The notes under the pieces: generated by a model
Databases searched by the model: none
What the model saw: the letters and a program-made list of their open reading frames with translations, nothing else
What the model was told of the DNA's origin: nothing
Part shown: one piece after another, positions 35,004 to 42,920 of the stretch
Layout: the number at the start of each line of letters is the position of its first letter
Numbering within the stretch: the stretch's first letter is position 1
From: Bermanella sp047621325
GTDB taxonomy: Bacteria; Pseudomonadota; Gammaproteobacteria; Pseudomonadales; Oceanobacteraceae
Direction: 5' to 3'
Length of the DNA stretch: 64,000 nucleotides
Assembly (NCBI GenBank): GCA_047621325.1
Contig: JBLHLT010000001.1
Location: 248,001-312,000, forward strand
Translations under genes and position numbers: made by a program

Positions 35004-36353
35004 TTAATTCAATACTCGCTGCATAGCGGCCAAGGCATCATCAAAGTCGATTATTTCTGTCATTGATTGTTTTAAGAATGTCTTAATCAATGTGTTTTTT
35101 TCAATTGCTAAGTCCGCCATCGCATCACTGCCTGATTGGTATTCTCCAATCTTCACCAATAAATCAATCTCTTCATACTTAGCTAATAGTTCTCTGAGCT
35201 TTCCGGCTTGTAACTTATGCTCTTGTGACACAAGGTTATCCATTACTCGGCTCACACTGGCTAAAACATCAATGGCCGGATAGTGATTTTCAATGGCTAA
35301 TTTTCTAGATAACACAATATGACCATCTAAAATGGAGCGCGTCTCATCGGCAACCGGCTCCGTCATGTCATCACCCTCGACTAAGACGGTATAAAATGCC
35401 GTAATCGAACCTTTATCATTTTGACCCACGCGTTCCATCAACTTAGGTAAGTTTGCAAAAACGGACGGTGGAAAACCTCTTCGCGTGGGCGGCTCGCCTG
35501 CCGCCAAACCAATTTCACGTTGCGCTCTGGCAAAACGGGTAACCGAATCCATGAGTAACAACACTCGCTTACCTTGGTCACGAAAATACTCTGCAATAGT
35601 CGTTGCAACTTGCGCGGCTTTTACACGCTCCATTGCGGGCCTATCTGACGTGGCCACTACCACGACAGATCGCTTTAACCCTTCTTCTCCTAAATCATGT
35701 TCAATAAATTCTCTTACTTCGCGACCCCGCTCACCAATTAAAGCGATCACCGTGACATCCGCATCCGAGCCCTTAACCAACATAGACATCAGCGTGCTTT
35801 TACCACCGCCAGCCGCTGCAAATATGCCAAGGCGCTGCCCTTCACCACACGTTAACAAGCTATCTATTGCCTTTACCCCCATAGCAAGCGGGCGCTCGAT
35901 GAGTCGTCGAGTCATGGGGTCCGGCGCGCTATTTAATACTTTGCGTTTTTCGCGCGTGTTAATTAATTGACCATTTAAAGGTTCACCCAAGCCATTTAAT
36001 ACATTACCCAGTAACTCGGGGCCCACACCCACTTCATGTTCTGCACCCGTGGGGATAACCTCAGTACTGGTGGATACACCATTCATTTCGCCAATGGGTG
36101 TCAGTAATGCAATGGACCTCGAAAGGCCAACCACTTCAGCTAACAATCGCTTTTTTTGACCCGGTGTCTGCAAATAACACAGCTCACCGACTTCAACACC
36201 GGGCACCACCGCCTTAATAATAGTGCCCACAACCTCCGTGACTCGCCCATATACCCTGACAAGATTAGATTCTCGTATGACAGGTTTAATCCGATCGGAA
36301 AACCCCATCAATACATCCAATTCATCTTGATAATTTAGCTCAGCCATATTCAT
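35004..36353 (-). CDS. sctN: T3SS ATPase SctN
   Basis: 449 residues of the F1-beta/FliI family. Walker A AAAGGGKST with Lys185, GERGREVREFIE loop near 212, Walker B RVLLLMDSVTRFA near 273 and the GFPPSVFANLPKLMER segment near 308. Energises unfolding and chaperone release. First gene of the sctN-U operon, divergent from sctW. Confidence 0.97.
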   Translation of the reverse strand: MNMAELNYQDELDVLMGFSDRIKPVIRESNLVRVYGRVTEVVGTIIKAVVPGVEVGELCYLQTPGQKKRLLAEVVGLSRSIALLTPIGEMNGVSTSTEVIPTGAEHEVGVGPELLGNVLNGLGEPLNGQLINTREKRKVLNSAPDPMTRRLIERPLAMGVKAIDSLLTCGEGQRLGIFAAAGGGKSTLMSMLVKGSDADVTVIALIGERGREVREFIEHDLGEEGLKRSVVVVATSDRPAMERVKAAQVATTIAEYFRDQGKRVLLLMDSVTRFARAQREIGLAAGEPPTRRGFPPSVFANLPKLMERVGQNDKGSITAFYTVLVEGDDMTEPVADETRSILDGHIVLSRKLAIENHYPAIDVLASVSRVMDNLVSQEHKLQAGKLRELLAKYEEIDLLVKIGEYQSGSDAMADLAIEKNTLIKTFLKQSMTEIIDFDDALAAMQRVLN

Positions 36354-36362
36354 AACTTATTA

Positions 36363-36387
36363 GCAACTTTTGAAAACTTAGTGATAC
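36363..36387 (+). promoter_or_regulatory. Putative ECF-type promoter, sctW-V operon
   Basis: GCAACT (36363-36368), 13 bp, TG (36382-36383), A, TAC (36385-36387). Same spacing as the other T3SS sites. The -35 half forms an 8-bp inverted repeat (GCAACTTT / AAAGTTGC) with that of the divergent sctN promoter. Confidence 0.5.
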
Positions 36388-36405
36388 CAAACACTAGAAA
36401 GTTGC
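36381..36405 (-). promoter_or_regulatory. Putative ECF-type promoter, sctN-U operon
   Basis: Minus strand: GCAACT (36405-36400), 13 bp, TA, T, CAC (36383-36381). The -10 half deviates (TA for TG). It would give a leader of only about 20 nt before the sctN ATG. Confidence 0.45.
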
Positions 36406-36450
36406 GGTGGCAATTCAATAAATTATAAAAAGAACGTTAAGGAGCCTAGC

Positions 36451-37608
36451 TTGTCTAGCATCATTCAAGGACACATAAATAGCGCTGCTTTGCAACCAAG
36501 TGCCTTTGTTGCACAAGCCTCAAATGTAACGGGTCAATATAAAGGCCAAAGCGTGACATTAGCGCCACCCAGTCATCTTCAAGCCATCTTAAATGCCGCA
36601 GAAGAAGCGACTATGCAGGCAAGTGAAAAAGCAGAAAAGAAACTTAGTCATCGAAAAGCGCAAGAAAAAGCACGTGACATTCCTATTTCTGTTAAAAAGA
36701 TACAAGAATACTTACAAAAATTACCCGATTTAGAACGTAAAAATTCAGTACAAGAGTTTATTAAGAAGCTACTGCAAAACCCAAGTTTGGCTTATGAAAA
36801 ACTTAAACGATATAACGCGAAGAATACAAAAGGGGATGTGTTATTTTCTGATGATCCGTCCCTTCAATTTGCCGCGCTCAGTATCTTAAAGGACACCATA
36901 TCAGGTCAAGGCGGTCTTGAAGATTTAAAGCAAGAACTGGATCACGCTCTCGCCAATGAGCTAGCGTTACACGGGCCAGAAATAATTTCAGGCATCAATA
37001 TTTCACAAGTAGCCGAGCAGCATTCAAATTCCGCCAGTACCCAACACTTAAGAAATACGTACCGTGACTCAGTGCTTGATTACCAAGGTCTAACGAATAC
37101 CTATCGCCATATTATTAAAGAGCATGGCGAAGACAACTTTGAAGAAATACGTGTATTTCTTTTAAGCGCACTGAGTGCGGACATGAATGCCGATGGCTCT
37201 TCTATTCCCATCGTCAAACTCACCGTTATTAATGATGATATGTTTTACCTTAAAGTACTGGGCGGCATGCATGATCAATGCAGTCTGTTGATTTTAAAAA
37301 TGAAGACCTATTTTCATCAACAATCAATAGAAAGTGGGCAAATGCTCATGACTTATATTTTGGATATTAAAGAGGAAAGTTGGTTGCAACCGGATCAATT
37401 TCTTAATGTTATCCAATCAATGGGGCTATCTAATAACTTATCGCATCGCCTGTATTTTTTAACCGAAATACACAAATTATTACGTCTCATTCCTCTAAAA
37501 GCCTATGCTGACTCAAATGACAGGGATACGCTTTTGCAAACCTCGCAAGAGGCATTGAATGAAATAATTGAGCGGCTTGAGTCACCAAACGAAGAAATGG
37601 ATCACTAA
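36451..37608 (+). CDS. sctW: T3SS gatekeeper SctW (YopN-TyeA fusion)
   Basis: 385 residues from a TTG start at 36451 supported by a strong SD (AAGGAG, 6 nt upstream). N-terminal secretion/chaperone-binding segment (1-60), then a YopN/LcrE-type helical domain, and a C-terminal TyeA-like domain (about 305-378; ESWLQPDQFLNVIQSMGL then FLTEIHKLLRLIPLKAY). In Yersinia these are two proteins; in MxiC/InvE-type gatekeepers they are fused as here. Blocks translocators/effectors before host contact. Confidence 0.85.
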   Translation: MSSIIQGHINSAALQPSAFVAQASNVTGQYKGQSVTLAPPSHLQAILNAAEEATMQASEKAEKKLSHRKAQEKARDIPISVKKIQEYLQKLPDLERKNSVQEFIKKLLQNPSLAYEKLKRYNAKNTKGDVLFSDDPSLQFAALSILKDTISGQGGLEDLKQELDHALANELALHGPEIISGINISQVAEQHSNSASTQHLRNTYRDSVLDYQGLTNTYRHIIKEHGEDNFEEIRVFLLSALSADMNADGSSIPIVKLTVINDDMFYLKVLGGMHDQCSLLILKMKTYFHQQSIESGQMLMTYILDIKEESWLQPDQFLNVIQSMGLSNNLSHRLYFLTEIHKLLRLIPLKAYADSNDRDTLLQTSQEALNEIIERLESPNEEMDH

Positions 37609-37609
37609 C

Positions 37610-38005
37610 ATGCCACAGAACATTGCCGTACAAAACGTGACAGATTTCATAAACCGCACATTTGGCATAGCGAATATTGAAATACAACACGAGCAGCCTT
37701 TCGCTCTCACCTTTGGTAATGATTTCACCCTTATGTTTGATTTCTACCAAGATACCACTCAACTATCGATACTTAAGCAAGTAAGTGATTACGATACACA
37801 GGCATCATTACTGACTTTATTAGAGCTGTGCCACTTTGATCATCATCATGCTTTTACACTTCAGCCCGGTTATTTGACTGATAATATTTTAAGTATCTGC
37901 GCTCATATTCCAGCTGAAAAACTCACACTACCTGAGCTAAATAAATATTTCGACACACTGTTTACCACTCTCGATACCGCCATAACACAGGGTGTCGCGT
38001 CATGA
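37610..38005 (+). CDS. T3SS chaperone, SycN-like position
   Basis: 131 residues from ATG 37610, one base after the sctW stop; an in-frame TTG at 37568 inside sctW is less likely. NVTDFINRTFGI helix followed by strands (PFALTFGNDFTLMFDFYQD) resembles small CesT-type chaperones. The order gatekeeper - chaperone - sctX - sctY - sctV is exactly that of yopN-tyeA-sycN-yscX-yscY-lcrD. Confidence 0.68.
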   Translation: MPQNIAVQNVTDFINRTFGIANIEIQHEQPFALTFGNDFTLMFDFYQDTTQLSILKQVSDYDTQASLLTLLELCHFDHHHAFTLQPGYLTDNILSICAHIPAEKLTLPELNKYFDTLFTTLDTAITQGVAS

Positions 38006-38361
38006 TAAAACCAGCGGGTTCCAGCCAAGGCTATGAATACACACTTGCGGATGCTTGGAACTCGAGCCTCCCTCATACCGAAAAGAAATCGCTACACACC
38101 ATGGGGCAGCCAGCAGAATGCCACATGGCATCATTATTTAAGCCCAAAACATTCGAAAACAGGCTTGAATCCCTATCTAAACCGATTATTAGTGATACAC
38201 ACTTACTTAACCCATCACAGTTCAAACGAGTAGGTGAAGAAACACTCCGTATATTATGCCGTATGAATATGCCCATCGATGACGTTATGAACGTGCTATT
38301 AAACCACCAAGACAATGGCGCCATTTTAAATACCTACCGCCGTTTATTAATTCAAATATGA
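38002..38361 (+). CDS. sctX: YscX-like secreted T3SS export component
   Basis: 119 residues. The C-terminal half (LLNPSQFKRVGEETLRILC, then MPIDDVMNVLLNHQDNG) fits YscX. YscX is found only in the Ysc subfamily; it is itself exported and acts with YscY and SctV in export of early substrates. Overlaps the previous gene by ATGA. Confidence 0.75.
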   Translation: MIKPAGSSQGYEYTLADAWNSSLPHTEKKSLHTMGQPAECHMASLFKPKTFENRLESLSKPIISDTHLLNPSQFKRVGEETLRILCRMNMPIDDVMNVLLNHQDNGAILNTYRRLLIQI

Positions 38362-38368
38362 GCCTATC

Positions 38369-38704
38369 ATGAACCACATTCCATCATCCGCTTTAACAGA
38401 TGAACATATGCAATGGCTGTCGGTATTAGCCTTTATGTACTTTCAACAAAATCAGCACAGCAAAGCACTGCCTTTATTAGAGTTTTTACATAAACACAGT
38501 GACTTTAAACTCAGTATCGACATTCAACTTATACAATGCCTTATTGAATTACAGCATTTTGAGAAAGCACTGTTTATCATCAAAAAATGCTTAAACCATA
38601 CACTACCAGATGAACATGAATCTGCATTAATCACCCTACAGAAAGTGGGCCTGCTAAAATCACGTCAGCATGCGTTAAGCCAGAGTACCCTTTGCCATGA
38701 ATAA
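38369..38704 (+). CDS. sctY: YscY-like chaperone of SctX (TPR)
   Basis: 111 residues with TPR-like helices (WLSVLAFMYFQQNQHSKALP, LIQCLIELQHFEKALFIIKK). Position after sctX and before sctV identifies it as YscY. Overlaps sctV by 8 nt. Confidence 0.75.
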   Translation: MNHIPSSALTDEHMQWLSVLAFMYFQQNQHSKALPLLEFLHKHSDFKLSIDIQLIQCLIELQHFEKALFIIKKCLNHTLPDEHESALITLQKVGLLKSRQHALSQSTLCHE

Positions 38705-40811
38705 TCGAATATTAAGAGTGCTCGCTGTTATCAGCAAAAGAAATGATATTTTTTTAGCATTATTATTAATTGCCATTATTTTCATGATGATATTGCCGCT
38801 TTCTACTGTCATTATTGATGTACTGATTGCACTTAATATCGGCATATCCGTCACGTTATTGATGCTTGCCATATATATTAAAACACCACTTGAACTATCA
38901 GCCTTTCCTTCTTTATTGCTGCTGACGACACTCTTTCGATTAGCACTCTCTATCACCACCACCCGTTTAATTTTGCTACAGGCCGATGCCGGTGACATCA
39001 TTTATACGTTTGGTAATTTTGTGGTTGGCGGCAACTTAATTGTTGGCTTGGTTATCTTCTTGATCATAACCATCGTTCAATTTCTAGTTATAACAAAAGG
39101 CTCAGAGCGCGTCGCTGAAGTGAGTGCTCGGTTCTCACTGGATGCCATGCCCGGCAAACAAATGAGTATTGACGGCGATATGCGGGCAGGCGTAATAGAA
39201 GTCGAAGAAGCACGCACTCGGCGCGCCTTAATCGAACAAGAAAGCCAACTTTATGGCTCGATGGATGGCGCCATGAAGTTCGTAAAAGGTGACGCTATTG
39301 CAGGTATTATAATTATTGTCGTCAATATACTAGGGGGCATTTCCATAGGGGTATTCCAAAATGATTTATCCACTGGTGAAGCGTTAAAAATTTATTCAAT
39401 TTTAACCATTGGTGATGGCTTAATCGCACAGATACCCGCGCTACTTGTTGCCATGACGGCGGGTTTTATTGTCACCCGCGTGCCGACAGGTGATGACAGT
39501 GATTTAGGAAATGATATTGGTTTTCAAGTGGTCAGGCATCCAAAGGCATTAATGATTGGTGGCGCCTTACTTTTTTCATTTTCACTGATTCCGGGGTTTC
39601 CAACCTTTACCTTTATTACCTTGGCGATACTGATTGGCGGCGGTGGCTTTATGTTACAAAAACGTCAAGCCACAACCGATGAAGAAGTCATAGATACCAA
39701 TGTCATTCCTGCCATGGCCCCAGCGGGATCAAAGAAAACAACGCCCCCATCAATCACGCGAAAAAGACTAGGACAACAAGAAGAGTTTACCTACACACTG
39801 CCTTTGTTGATTGATGTCAGTGCCGACTTAGAACAGCACTTACCCGCAGCCGAGCTAAACGAGCATTTACTGCAAGTAAGGCGTGCATTGTATCTAGATT
39901 TAGGCGTTCCGTTTCCCGGTATGCATTTACGCTTTAATGAAAATTTATCAAAGGGTGAATACCGCGTTTTAGTGCATGAAATTCCCATTGTGCATGGGTA
40001 CATATACCCAACCAAACTCATGATCACAGAAAAAGCAGAACAACTAGAAATCGTGAATATCCCTTATGAAATATTAAAGAATCAATTACCCAGTATTGAT
40101 CCACTTTGGGTCGATGTTGAGCACAAAACTAGCCTGACATCAGCGTCGATTGAATTCATGGAGCCATCACGGGTACTTATTTTTCATTTTTCGTTTGTAC
40201 TAAAACGATACGCCGAAGAGTTTATTGGTATACAAGAAACCCGTCATTTACTTGAGCAAATGGAAGGCGCCTTTCCTGAACTGGTAAAAGAAGTACAGCG
40301 CCTTCTACCTTTACAAAAAATCACCGAGATATTTCAACGCCTAGTCAGTGAAGATATTTCTATTCGTAACTTAAGATCCATACTTGAATCCCTCGTCGAA
40401 TGGGGCCAAAAAGAAAAAGATACAGTTCTACTTACCGAGTATGTGAGGGGCACGCTTAAACGCCACATTAGCTACAAATACAGTAATGGCCTTAATATTT
40501 TGCCTGCGTATTTATTGGATCAAAGTATTGAGGAAACAATCCGTGAGGGGATTAGACAAACCTCGTCCGGTGCCTACTTAGCACTCGACCCATCCGTTAC
40601 CTCACAATTTACAAACATAGTAAGAGAAGAAGTGGGTGATATACGACACATACAGCATAAGCCCGTCTTAGTGGTGTCTATGGATATTAGACGTTATGTC
40701 CGCAAACTACTCGAACTGGATCTATACGACATGCCCATACTCTCGTACCAAGAGCTAACGCCTGAGATCAACATCCAGCCAATCAATCGTATCTCTCTAC
40801 CAGCATCATAA
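38697..40811 (+). CDS. sctV: T3SS major export gate SctV
   Basis: 704 residues, FlhA/LcrD family: seven to eight TM helices in the first 330 residues with the FHIPEP-region motif (RVAEVSARFSLDAMPGKQMS near 139-158 and DGDMRAGVIEVEEARTRR), then the cytosolic nonameric ring domain (SVDLEQHLP-like ADLEQHLP to PILSYQELTPEINIQPINRI). Last gene of the sctW-V operon; a hairpin follows. Confidence 0.97.
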   Translation: MNNRILRVLAVISKRNDIFLALLLIAIIFMMILPLSTVIIDVLIALNIGISVTLLMLAIYIKTPLELSAFPSLLLLTTLFRLALSITTTRLILLQADAGDIIYTFGNFVVGGNLIVGLVIFLIITIVQFLVITKGSERVAEVSARFSLDAMPGKQMSIDGDMRAGVIEVEEARTRRALIEQESQLYGSMDGAMKFVKGDAIAGIIIIVVNILGGISIGVFQNDLSTGEALKIYSILTIGDGLIAQIPALLVAMTAGFIVTRVPTGDDSDLGNDIGFQVVRHPKALMIGGALLFSFSLIPGFPTFTFITLAILIGGGGFMLQKRQATTDEEVIDTNVIPAMAPAGSKKTTPPSITRKRLGQQEEFTYTLPLLIDVSADLEQHLPAAELNEHLLQVRRALYLDLGVPFPGMHLRFNENLSKGEYRVLVHEIPIVHGYIYPTKLMITEKAEQLEIVNIPYEILKNQLPSIDPLWVDVEHKTSLTSASIEFMEPSRVLIFHFSFVLKRYAEEFIGIQETRHLLEQMEGAFPELVKEVQRLLPLQKITEIFQRLVSEDISIRNLRSILESLVEWGQKEKDTVLLTEYVRGTLKRHISYKYSNGLNILPAYLLDQSIEETIREGIRQTSSGAYLALDPSVTSQFTNIVREEVGDIRHIQHKPVLVVSMDIRRYVRKLLELDLYDMPILSYQELTPEINIQPINRISLPAS

Positions 40812-40814
40812 CGA

Positions 40815-40838
40815 CAGGCCTTCGGGCCTGATATTTTT
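40815..40838 (+). terminator. Terminator after sctV
   Basis: Stem CAGGCC / GGCCTG with a stable TTCG tetraloop, then GATATTTTT. It separates the sctW-V and translocon operons. Confidence 0.7.
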
Positions 40839-40851
40839 AAGAGTTAATTTC

Positions 40852-40876
40852 GAAACTTAATCTTACGCCCTGTTAC
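40852..40876 (+). promoter_or_regulatory. Putative ECF-type promoter, translocon operon
   Basis: GAAACT (40852-40857), 13 bp, TG (40871-40872), T, TAC (40874-40876). Shares the longer TTTCGAAACT with the site at 23151. Start of the LcrG-like gene is 46 nt downstream. Confidence 0.58.
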
Positions 40877-40922
40877 CTACCATATAGACCAAGGGAAATT
40901 ACGCCTATCGGTAGGAGGCATC

Positions 40923-41198
40923 ATGAAAGAGACACTGCAAAAGATCAAAGATCTTAAAACTCAAATAGATTACCTGACAGCAGCCTCAAAAAAGCATAAC
41001 CACGTGATTGATGAGATGGTATTACAAGCCGATACACTCCCCCAAGATGTAAAAGTGTTTGTAAATAACCTCCCAGTGACGATTAACGACAGTATTCAAC
41101 AAGCGCTTGACGAAGAATTTAACATTTCACTTAACACTCTTAACACCAAGCCTATTCAATCAAGAATCAAACGCCCCATCCGTGGCATCCGTATTTAA
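40923..41198 (+). CDS. LcrG-like protein
   Basis: 91 residues. N-terminal helical hairpin, basic C-terminus (RIKRPIRGIRI) resembling the basic RPRKP..RG end of LcrG/PcrG. Encoded ahead of the tip, LcrH-type chaperone and translocators, as lcrG is. LcrG binds the tip protein and blocks secretion from the cytosolic side. SD GGAGG lies 5 nt upstream. Similarity is weak; context carries the call. Confidence 0.55.
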   Translation: MKETLQKIKDLKTQIDYLTAASKKHNHVIDEMVLQADTLPQDVKVFVNNLPVTINDSIQQALDEEFNISLNTLNTKPIQSRIKRPIRGIRI

Positions 41199-41210
41199 CA
41201 GGTATCTATC

Positions 41211-41759
41211 ATGAGTAATTTCTCAGGCACGGTTGCTCAAGCAAACCAACCAATCGTTGACGCCGATAATTTATTACGTAACAAAATTTCTGTAAATACC
41301 AATGGTATGAGCATCGACATAGCCGCTTTCGAAGTCTCAAGACGGTATGTTGAGTCCTATAAAGGCGCCATCGAAAAATACATAACCGCTGTTACTAATA
41401 AACACTCTCTTATTGAACAGGGCGGGTTTTACCTAAGCCAAATGCAGGAACACAAAATCACGGCTGAAAGTAATAGTAAAGGCTATACCAACATGCCTGG
41501 TTCTATGAAAAATTTCTTAGATAGACACCGTATTAATTATGACAAAACGGGAAACGACACAAAACAAAATGATAAAGAGTGGCAAATCAATATTGAGTAT
41601 TTAAACAACTGGATTAAAGGTCGATCAAACGAAGTTGAAACCGATGTCATCAAATTGAACGACATCATCAATAAGCAAAACCAATTACTCCAATCAACAA
41701 CCACTATCCTGAAAAAAGCCCATGATGTACTAGAAGGTTTAATTAAATCACTTGTTTAA
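41211..41759 (+). CDS. Candidate T3SS needle-tip protein, copy 1
   Basis: 182 residues, no signal peptide. N-terminal ANFSGTVAQANQPIV-like start, a central helix (YVESYKGAIEKYITAV), and a C-terminal coiled coil (KEWQINIEYLNNWIKGRSNE through the end). A long C-terminal helix that packs on the needle is the hallmark of tip proteins (LcrV, IpaD, EspA). Size resembles EspA/SseB (about 190) more than LcrV (about 325). The next gene is a paralog with 50 identical residues in a row near the C-terminus. Confidence 0.55.
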   Translation: MSNFSGTVAQANQPIVDADNLLRNKISVNTNGMSIDIAAFEVSRRYVESYKGAIEKYITAVTNKHSLIEQGGFYLSQMQEHKITAESNSKGYTNMPGSMKNFLDRHRINYDKTGNDTKQNDKEWQINIEYLNNWIKGRSNEVETDVIKLNDIINKQNQLLQSTTTILKKAHDVLEGLIKSLV

Positions 41760-41771
41760 CAAAGGAATACT

Positions 41772-42317
41772 ATGGCTAATTTTAACGGCACTGTCGCTGC
41801 AGCTAATCGACCGATTGTAGAAGCAGATGCACTCTTATCAAGAAGATTAACAGGCATTAACACCGGCCACCTCTCAATTGATCAAGCCGCCTTCACGATT
41901 GCCACCCTTTACGTTACCTCTTATAAAACCGCAATCGAGAAATATATTATTGCAGTCAATAATAAACATTCTCTTATTGAGCAAGGCGGCAAGCACTTAG
42001 CAAAAATGCAGGAATTGAAAACACGTGTCGAAGGTGGCGGATTACGCGCCGTCTCTGGCGAAATGAAAACCTTTCTAAACCGACATAAGATCCCCACCGA
42101 TCGAAATGGAAATGACGACGACCATAATTCAAAAGAATGGCAAATCAACATTGAATACCTCAACAACTGGATAAAAGGTCGCTCTAACGAAGTTGAAACC
42201 GATGTCATCAAACTGAATGACATTATCAACAAACAAAACCAATTACTCCAATCCACTACCACCATCCTGAAAAAGGCCCATGAGGTACTGGAAGGTCTTA
42301 TTCGCACACTTGTCTAA
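41772..42317 (+). CDS. Candidate T3SS needle-tip protein, copy 2
   Basis: 181 residues; tandem paralog of the preceding gene, 12 bp downstream. N-terminal and central parts differ considerably (ASP/GGG-rich VEGGGLRAVSGEMK loop), but from KEWQINIEY to LKKAH the proteins are identical although the DNA differs at many synonymous sites. Probably a second tip or filament subunit. Followed by the translocator chaperone gene. Confidence 0.55.
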   Translation: MANFNGTVAAANRPIVEADALLSRRLTGINTGHLSIDQAAFTIATLYVTSYKTAIEKYIIAVNNKHSLIEQGGKHLAKMQELKTRVEGGGLRAVSGEMKTFLNRHKIPTDRNGNDDDHNSKEWQINIEYLNNWIKGRSNEVETDVIKLNDIINKQNQLLQSTTTILKKAHEVLEGLIRTLV

Positions 42318-42334
42318 ATAAAGAGGAAAACATC

Positions 42335-42850
42335 ATGGCTCAAACAGCAGCAACCATCGGCAATCTTCCCGAAAATTTTGCCGAAGAAGAACTGGGCAGA
42401 ATATTAAGCGGCGTCAGTCAAGACGGTCGCACCATTCAGGAAATGAAAGGCATCAACACCGAACAAATGGAGGCATTGTATGGCATTGCTTACAACTATT
42501 ATTCAGCCGAAAAATTAGAAGACGCCATTCGCACGTTTAGCATGCTGGCTATGCTTAACCCATACGAAAGCAAATACTGGAAAGGTCTTGGTGCCTCTCT
42601 TCAAGTAAACAAAGATTATGACAAGGCCGCCGAAGCCTACGGCATGGCGGCCACAACCGCTGGCATACATGACCCAACGCCACACTTCCATGCTGGTGAG
42701 TGCTACACCCACTTAAAATTAATTAAAGACGCTTGCATTGCTTTCGAGATGGCTTGTGACTTATCCCAAGGTAAACCGGAGTTTGCGTGGGTCGCCAATA
42801 AATCAAAGGCAATTTTAAATACGTTTAATGAGTTTCAGGCTGCTGTATAA
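42335..42850 (+). CDS. sctD-chaperone: Class II T3SS chaperone (LcrH/SycD type)
   Basis: 171 residues with three TPRs: LYGIAYNYYSAEKLEDAIRT, YWKGLGASLQVNKDYDKAAE, HFHAGECYTHLKLIKDACIA. This matches LcrH/SycD/SicA, which keep both translocators soluble and often feed back on regulation. Located just before the translocator genes. Confidence 0.9.
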   Translation: MAQTAATIGNLPENFAEEELGRILSGVSQDGRTIQEMKGINTEQMEALYGIAYNYYSAEKLEDAIRTFSMLAMLNPYESKYWKGLGASLQVNKDYDKAAEAYGMAATTAGIHDPTPHFHAGECYTHLKLIKDACIAFEMACDLSQGKPEFAWVANKSKAILNTFNEFQAAV

Positions 42851-42920
42851 AATAGAAGTAATCCAATTCGTTAATAAAACGCTCGCAACTTAATAATCGA
42901 GACTTAATAAGGATAAAAAC

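Noticed and set aside
29898..36353. sctN-U operon as flagellar export genes
   Set aside because: The families overlap, but sctC secretin, sctF, sctX/Y, LcrH-type chaperone and translocators belong only to injectisomes, and no flagellar rod, hook or filament genes are present.
42885..42908. Extra T3SS promoter before the YopB-like gene
   Set aside because: GCAACT is present at 42885 but the -10 half (TT-A-ATA) does not match; the 70-bp gap has no other support, so it was left out.
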